This document shows positions 61,163-64,000 of a DNA stretch of 64,000 nucleotides, in pieces; the stretch's first letter is position 1, and every line of letters begins with the position of its first letter. The notes under the pieces were generated by a model that saw only the letters and a program-made list of their open reading frames with translations, was not told where the DNA came from and ran no database searches. The stretch is from NCBI GenBank assembly GCA_025928185.1, contig JAICKA010000003.1, positions 1 through 64,000 on the forward strand. The letters are read 5' to 3'. The DNA is from Gemmatimonadaceae bacterium. Its GTDB lineage: Bacteria > Gemmatimonadota > Gemmatimonadetes > Gemmatimonadales > Gemmatimonadaceae. Made by a program: the position numbers and the translations under genes.

Positions 61163-62365
61163 ATGGAGAACAACACGCCGCCGCCGAATGCGCCGTTGAT
61201 TCTCGTCGCTGACGACGTGCCGGCGAACGTCGAGCTGTTGTTCGATCAGTTGCACGTGCTCGGCTTTCGCGCGGTGGCGGCGTCGGACGGACCGACCGCG
61301 CTCACTGCCTGCTTCGAGCACCGCCCGGATCTGTGCATTCTCGACGTGTCGATGCCCGCGGGCGATCTCGGTGTCGACGATCGTTCGACCGGCTTCGAGG
61401 TCTGCCGCCGCATCAAACGCGATCCGCGCACGAAGAGCATTCCGGTCATCTTCGTCACGGCGCTCAACGACACCACCGATCGCGTCAAGGCGATCGAGGC
61501 GGGCGGCGACGACTTCCTCACCAAGCCGCACAACCGGCTGGTGCTCGGCGCGCGTGTTCGCAGTTTGCTCAAGCTCAAGGCCGCGACGGATTCGCTCGAG
61601 GACGCGCTGCGCAAGCTGCGCGAGGTCGAGAAGATGCGCGACGATCTGATGAAGATGATCGTCCACGATCTCAAGACGCCGCTCACCGCCGTGCTCGCGT
61701 CCATCGAGATGCTCATGGACGGCGACCTTGGCGAGATGAACGAGGAGCAGCGCAAGATGCTCGGCGACGCCGAGGGCAAGGCGGAGGATCTGCTGGCATT
61801 GATCGGCGATCTGCTCGAAGTGTCGCGCATCGAGGAAGCGTCGATGACACTCGACCTCCAGCCGATCGCGCCCGCCGCGCTGCTCAACGAGGTGGTGCAC
61901 GAGTGGAACGTGCGCTTCCAGCAGGAAGGGGCGACCGCGACGATCGACGTCGCCGATGACGCGCCGGTGTTCGAGGCCGACAAGGCGCTGCTCAAGCGCG
62001 TGCTCGGCAATCTCGTGCAGAACGCGCTCACGCACTCGGCGCAAGCGGTCACGCTCCAGCTCTCGGCACGCCGCGATGGCGACGGAATTCTGTTCACCGT
62101 CGCCGACAACGGCCCAGGCATTCCGGCGGAATACCACGAGGTGATCTTCAGGAAGTTCGAACGCGTGAAGAATCCGACGATGCCCCGCACTCGCAGCTCC
62201 GGGCTGGGGCTCGCGTTCTGCAAGCTCGTCGTCGACGCCCACGGAGGACACATCTGGGTGCAGAGCGCCGGCGAGGGGAAGGGCAGCGCGTTCCACTTCT
62301 CGCTGCCCGCCAAGCCGGCGCACAGCCAGGTGCGCGTCACGGCGGGCGGAGCCGTGCCGGTGTGA
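61163..62365 (+). CDS. Response regulator-histidine kinase hybrid (REC-HisKA-HATPase)
   Basis: A 400-residue cytoplasmic protein: an N-terminal receiver with Asp61 (CILDVSMP) and Lys121, a short coiled coil, HisKA with His168 (MIVHDLKTP), and an HATPase with NLVQNALTH, DNGPGIP and SGLGLAF. No membrane segment. Such proteins relay signals from another kinase. Its stop overlaps the GTG of the methylthiotransferase. Confidence 0.92.
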   Translation: MENNTPPPNAPLILVADDVPANVELLFDQLHVLGFRAVAASDGPTALTACFEHRPDLCILDVSMPAGDLGVDDRSTGFEVCRRIKRDPRTKSIPVIFVTALNDTTDRVKAIEAGGDDFLTKPHNRLVLGARVRSLLKLKAATDSLEDALRKLREVEKMRDDLMKMIVHDLKTPLTAVLASIEMLMDGDLGEMNEEQRKMLGDAEGKAEDLLALIGDLLEVSRIEEASMTLDLQPIAPAALLNEVVHEWNVRFQQEGATATIDVADDAPVFEADKALLKRVLGNLVQNALTHSAQAVTLQLSARRDGDGILFTVADNGPGIPAEYHEVIFRKFERVKNPTMPRTRSSGLGLAFCKLVVDAHGGHIWVQSAGEGKGSAFHFSLPAKPAHSQVRVTAGGAVPV

Positions 62366-63636
62366 AGATCTTTTTGCGCACCTTCGGGTGTCGCGCGAAC
62401 CACTACGACACGGAAGCGGTGCGCGCGATGGCCGAAGCGGCCGGCCATTCGGTCGTCGCCGAGGTCGGCGAGGCGGACGTCGCGGTGTTCAATAGCTGCG
62501 CCGTGACCGCGCAAGCCGAGGCGGAGCTCCGGAAGGTCGTGCGGCGCGCCGCGCGTGAACGGCCGACGCTGCGGAGCGTCGTCATGGGCTGCGCCGCGGC
62601 GCTCGACGACGCTCGGCCCTCGCCGCTGAGCATTCGTGCACTTCCCGGCGTGTCGCACGTCGTTGCCGGCGCGGATCTGCCGGGCATGGCCAACGCGCTC
62701 GGCGTTGCCGAACCAAACGCCATCCGGACGCGCGCGCAAAGCGGCGCCCGTGCGCTGCTTCGCATCCAGGACGGGTGCGACGAGCATTGCACCTTTTGCG
62801 CGACGACGCTGGCGCGCGGCGCCAATCGCAGCCGTCCGATCGACGTACTCGTGGAGGAGGCCGCTGCGCTGTCGGAGCGACATTCGGAAATCGTCATCAC
62901 CGGAATTCACATCGGCACCTACGGTCGGGACGCCGGCACATCGCTCGGCGCGCTGCTCCAGCGGCTGGTCCGGAATGTTCCGGTGGTGCGCTTCCGCTTG
63001 TCATCGATCGAGGCGACGGAGATCGACGATGCAATCTGCGAGCTGCTGATCGGCATGCCGGATCGGCTCGCGCCGTACGTGCACGCGCCGCTCCAGTCAG
63101 GATCGGATCGCGTGCTGCGCCGCATGGGACGTCACTGGTACACGGCGGCGACGTACGCGCATGCGGTGCAGGAGCTCGCCGCGCGCATGAGTATTCTCGG
63201 ATTGGGCGCCGACGTGATCACCGGCTTTCCGGGCGAGACCGACGCGGATCATGCGGCGACGCTCGCGATGATCGACCGGCTTCCGTTCACGTACCTGCAC
63301 GTGTTCCCGTACTCGCCGCGGCCGGGCACCGCGGCTCGGCGGTTGCCCGATCCCGTGCCAGAAGGCGTCGCCGCGCGCCGCGCCGCCGAGTTGCGTGATG
63401 CCGGTGAGCGCAGAGCCGCGGCGCACCGGGCTGCGCGCGACGGCGGTGTCGCCGACGTCGTCGTCGTCGGTTCGAGCGCGGATCGGCAAGGCATCACCGG
63501 CGATTTTCTCCACGTTGCGGTGCGCGGGTCGCAGCATCGCCGTGGCGAGCGATTTCAGGCGAGACTACGCCGGCTGGGCGAGCGCCTCGTGGCCGAGCCG
63601 TTGACGGCGGTGGTCTCTACGCGGCAAGCCCAATAG
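62362..63636 (+). CDS. mtaB: MtaB-like tRNA threonylcarbamoyladenosine methylthiotransferase
   Basis: A 424-residue radical SAM methylthiotransferase. N-terminal cluster ligands Cys10, Cys46 and Cys77; radical SAM CxxxCxxC at Cys139, Cys143 and Cys146 (GCDEHCTFC); substrate motif ITGIHIGTYGRD; and a C-terminal TRAM-like region. MtaB converts t6A37 to ms2t6A in ANN-decoding tRNAs. The N-terminal GCRANHYDTE matches the MtaB GCxxNxYDTE pattern, unlike MiaB. GTG overlaps the kinase gene (GTGA). Confidence 0.88.
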   Translation: MKIFLRTFGCRANHYDTEAVRAMAEAAGHSVVAEVGEADVAVFNSCAVTAQAEAELRKVVRRAARERPTLRSVVMGCAAALDDARPSPLSIRALPGVSHVVAGADLPGMANALGVAEPNAIRTRAQSGARALLRIQDGCDEHCTFCATTLARGANRSRPIDVLVEEAAALSERHSEIVITGIHIGTYGRDAGTSLGALLQRLVRNVPVVRFRLSSIEATEIDDAICELLIGMPDRLAPYVHAPLQSGSDRVLRRMGRHWYTAATYAHAVQELAARMSILGLGADVITGFPGETDADHAATLAMIDRLPFTYLHVFPYSPRPGTAARRLPDPVPEGVAARRAAELRDAGERRAAAHRAARDGGVADVVVVGSSADRQGITGDFLHVAVRGSQHRRGERFQARLRRLGERLVAEPLTAVVSTRQAQ

Positions 63637-63700
63637 ATTTCGCCAGTTACGCCACCTCTCGCGAGCGCAGGCTCGCCCCCACGTCAGCGCAGTCGTCGTG

Positions 63701-64000
63701 ATGATTCCCTCCAAGCCGGAGCACGCCGGAACGGTCTACGTCGAGACCTACGGCTGCCAGATGAACGTGAGCGATTCCGAGCTGATGCTCGGCAAGCTCG
63801 CCGCGCACGGCTACGAGGCGGTCGACACACCGGATGGCGCCGACGTCATTCTCGTCAACACCTGCGCGATCCGCGACCACGCCGAGCAGCGCGTGCTCGG
63901 GCGGCTGGGCGAGTTGAAGCGGAACATGAAGCCGGGCGCCATCGTCGGCGTGACGGGCTGCATGGCGCAACGGCTCGGACCGAAGCTGCTCGATCGCGCG
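63701..64000 (+). CDS. miaB: MiaB tRNA methylthiotransferase, 5' part (cut by window end)
   Basis: The first 100 codons are present and the frame is open to the end. Cluster ligands Cys19 (YGCQMN), Cys55 (NTCAIR) and Cys87 (GCMAQR) match MiaB, which makes ms2i6A37 in UNN-decoding tRNAs. ATG 63701 is preceded in frame by a GTG at 63698. A 6-base-pair hairpin (63661-63676) sits in the 64-base gap after mtaB. Confidence 0.92.
   Translation, partial: MIPSKPEHAGTVYVETYGCQMNVSDSELMLGKLAAHGYEAVDTPDGADVILVNTCAIRDHAEQRVLGRLGELKRNMKPGAIVGVTGCMAQRLGPKLLDRA

Noticed and set aside
63661-63676. Terminator between mtaB and miaB
   Set aside because: The stem is only 6 base pairs with no T run, and the two genes look co-transcribed.

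Overview
This is a gene-dense, very GC-rich bacterial chromosome segment, and it looks like core genome: no transposase, phage gene, CRISPR array or long intergenic gap (none exceeds 300 bases). It is probably from a member of the Gemmatimonadota or a near relative. The reasons are the gene mix (DUF4388/MglA/chemotaxis cluster, a probable DUF2723 membrane-protein end, a dcw cluster with a meso-diaminopimelate-type MurE), the GC content and the many GTG/TTG starts. That assignment is an inference; no rRNA is present.

Region 1 (1-8335, + strand) is housekeeping: the end of a large membrane protein, yggS, a DivIVA-like protein, a purine nucleoside phosphorylase, ileS, a DksA/TraR zinc protein, two tandem lspA genes and an rluD-type pseudouridine synthase. 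Most neighbours overlap by 1-4 bases, so this is one translationally coupled transcription unit.

Region 2 (8274-26393, + strand) is the most interesting part. It is a chemosensory operon (cheW, cheY, cheA, cheC, then cheR, cheD, cheB, cheW, cheW) with a non-standard block in its middle: a 900-residue TPR protein, a DUF4388 (PATAN) protein, three consecutive roadblock/LC7 proteins, an MglA-like small GTPase, a protein made of two DnaA-type AAA+ ATPase modules without the DnaA DNA-binding domain, and a DUF4388-TPR protein. No chemoreceptor or flagellar gene is present. My hypothesis is that the Che pathway controls a polarity or surface-motility GTPase switch, with the double DnaA-like ATPase as an undescribed component.

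Region 3 (26440-29525) holds a strong promoter in front of a nearly leaderless 56-codon membrane protein gene, a tRNA-Val(UAC), a secreted TPR protein, a hairpin terminator and, on the minus strand, a lipid kinase gene whose start codon overlaps that of rsmH.

Region 4 (29524-46647, + strand) is a division and cell wall (dcw) cluster: rsmH, ftsL-like, a PASTA-containing transpeptidase, murE, murF, mraY, murD, ftsW, murG, murC, ftsQ, ftsA, ftsZ and an M23 peptidase coupled to ftsZ. A perfect DnaA box lies in the ftsA-ftsZ gap.

Region 5 (46655-64000) holds a VWA-like membrane protein, ftsY, recG, a minus-strand histidine kinase-lipoprotein pair, asnS, mazG (minus), an alr-deoB-cdd operon for alanine racemization and nucleoside salvage, a lipoprotein/outer-membrane protein pair, a response regulator-histidine kinase, an MtaB-like methylthiotransferase, and the first 100 codons of miaB, cut by the window end.
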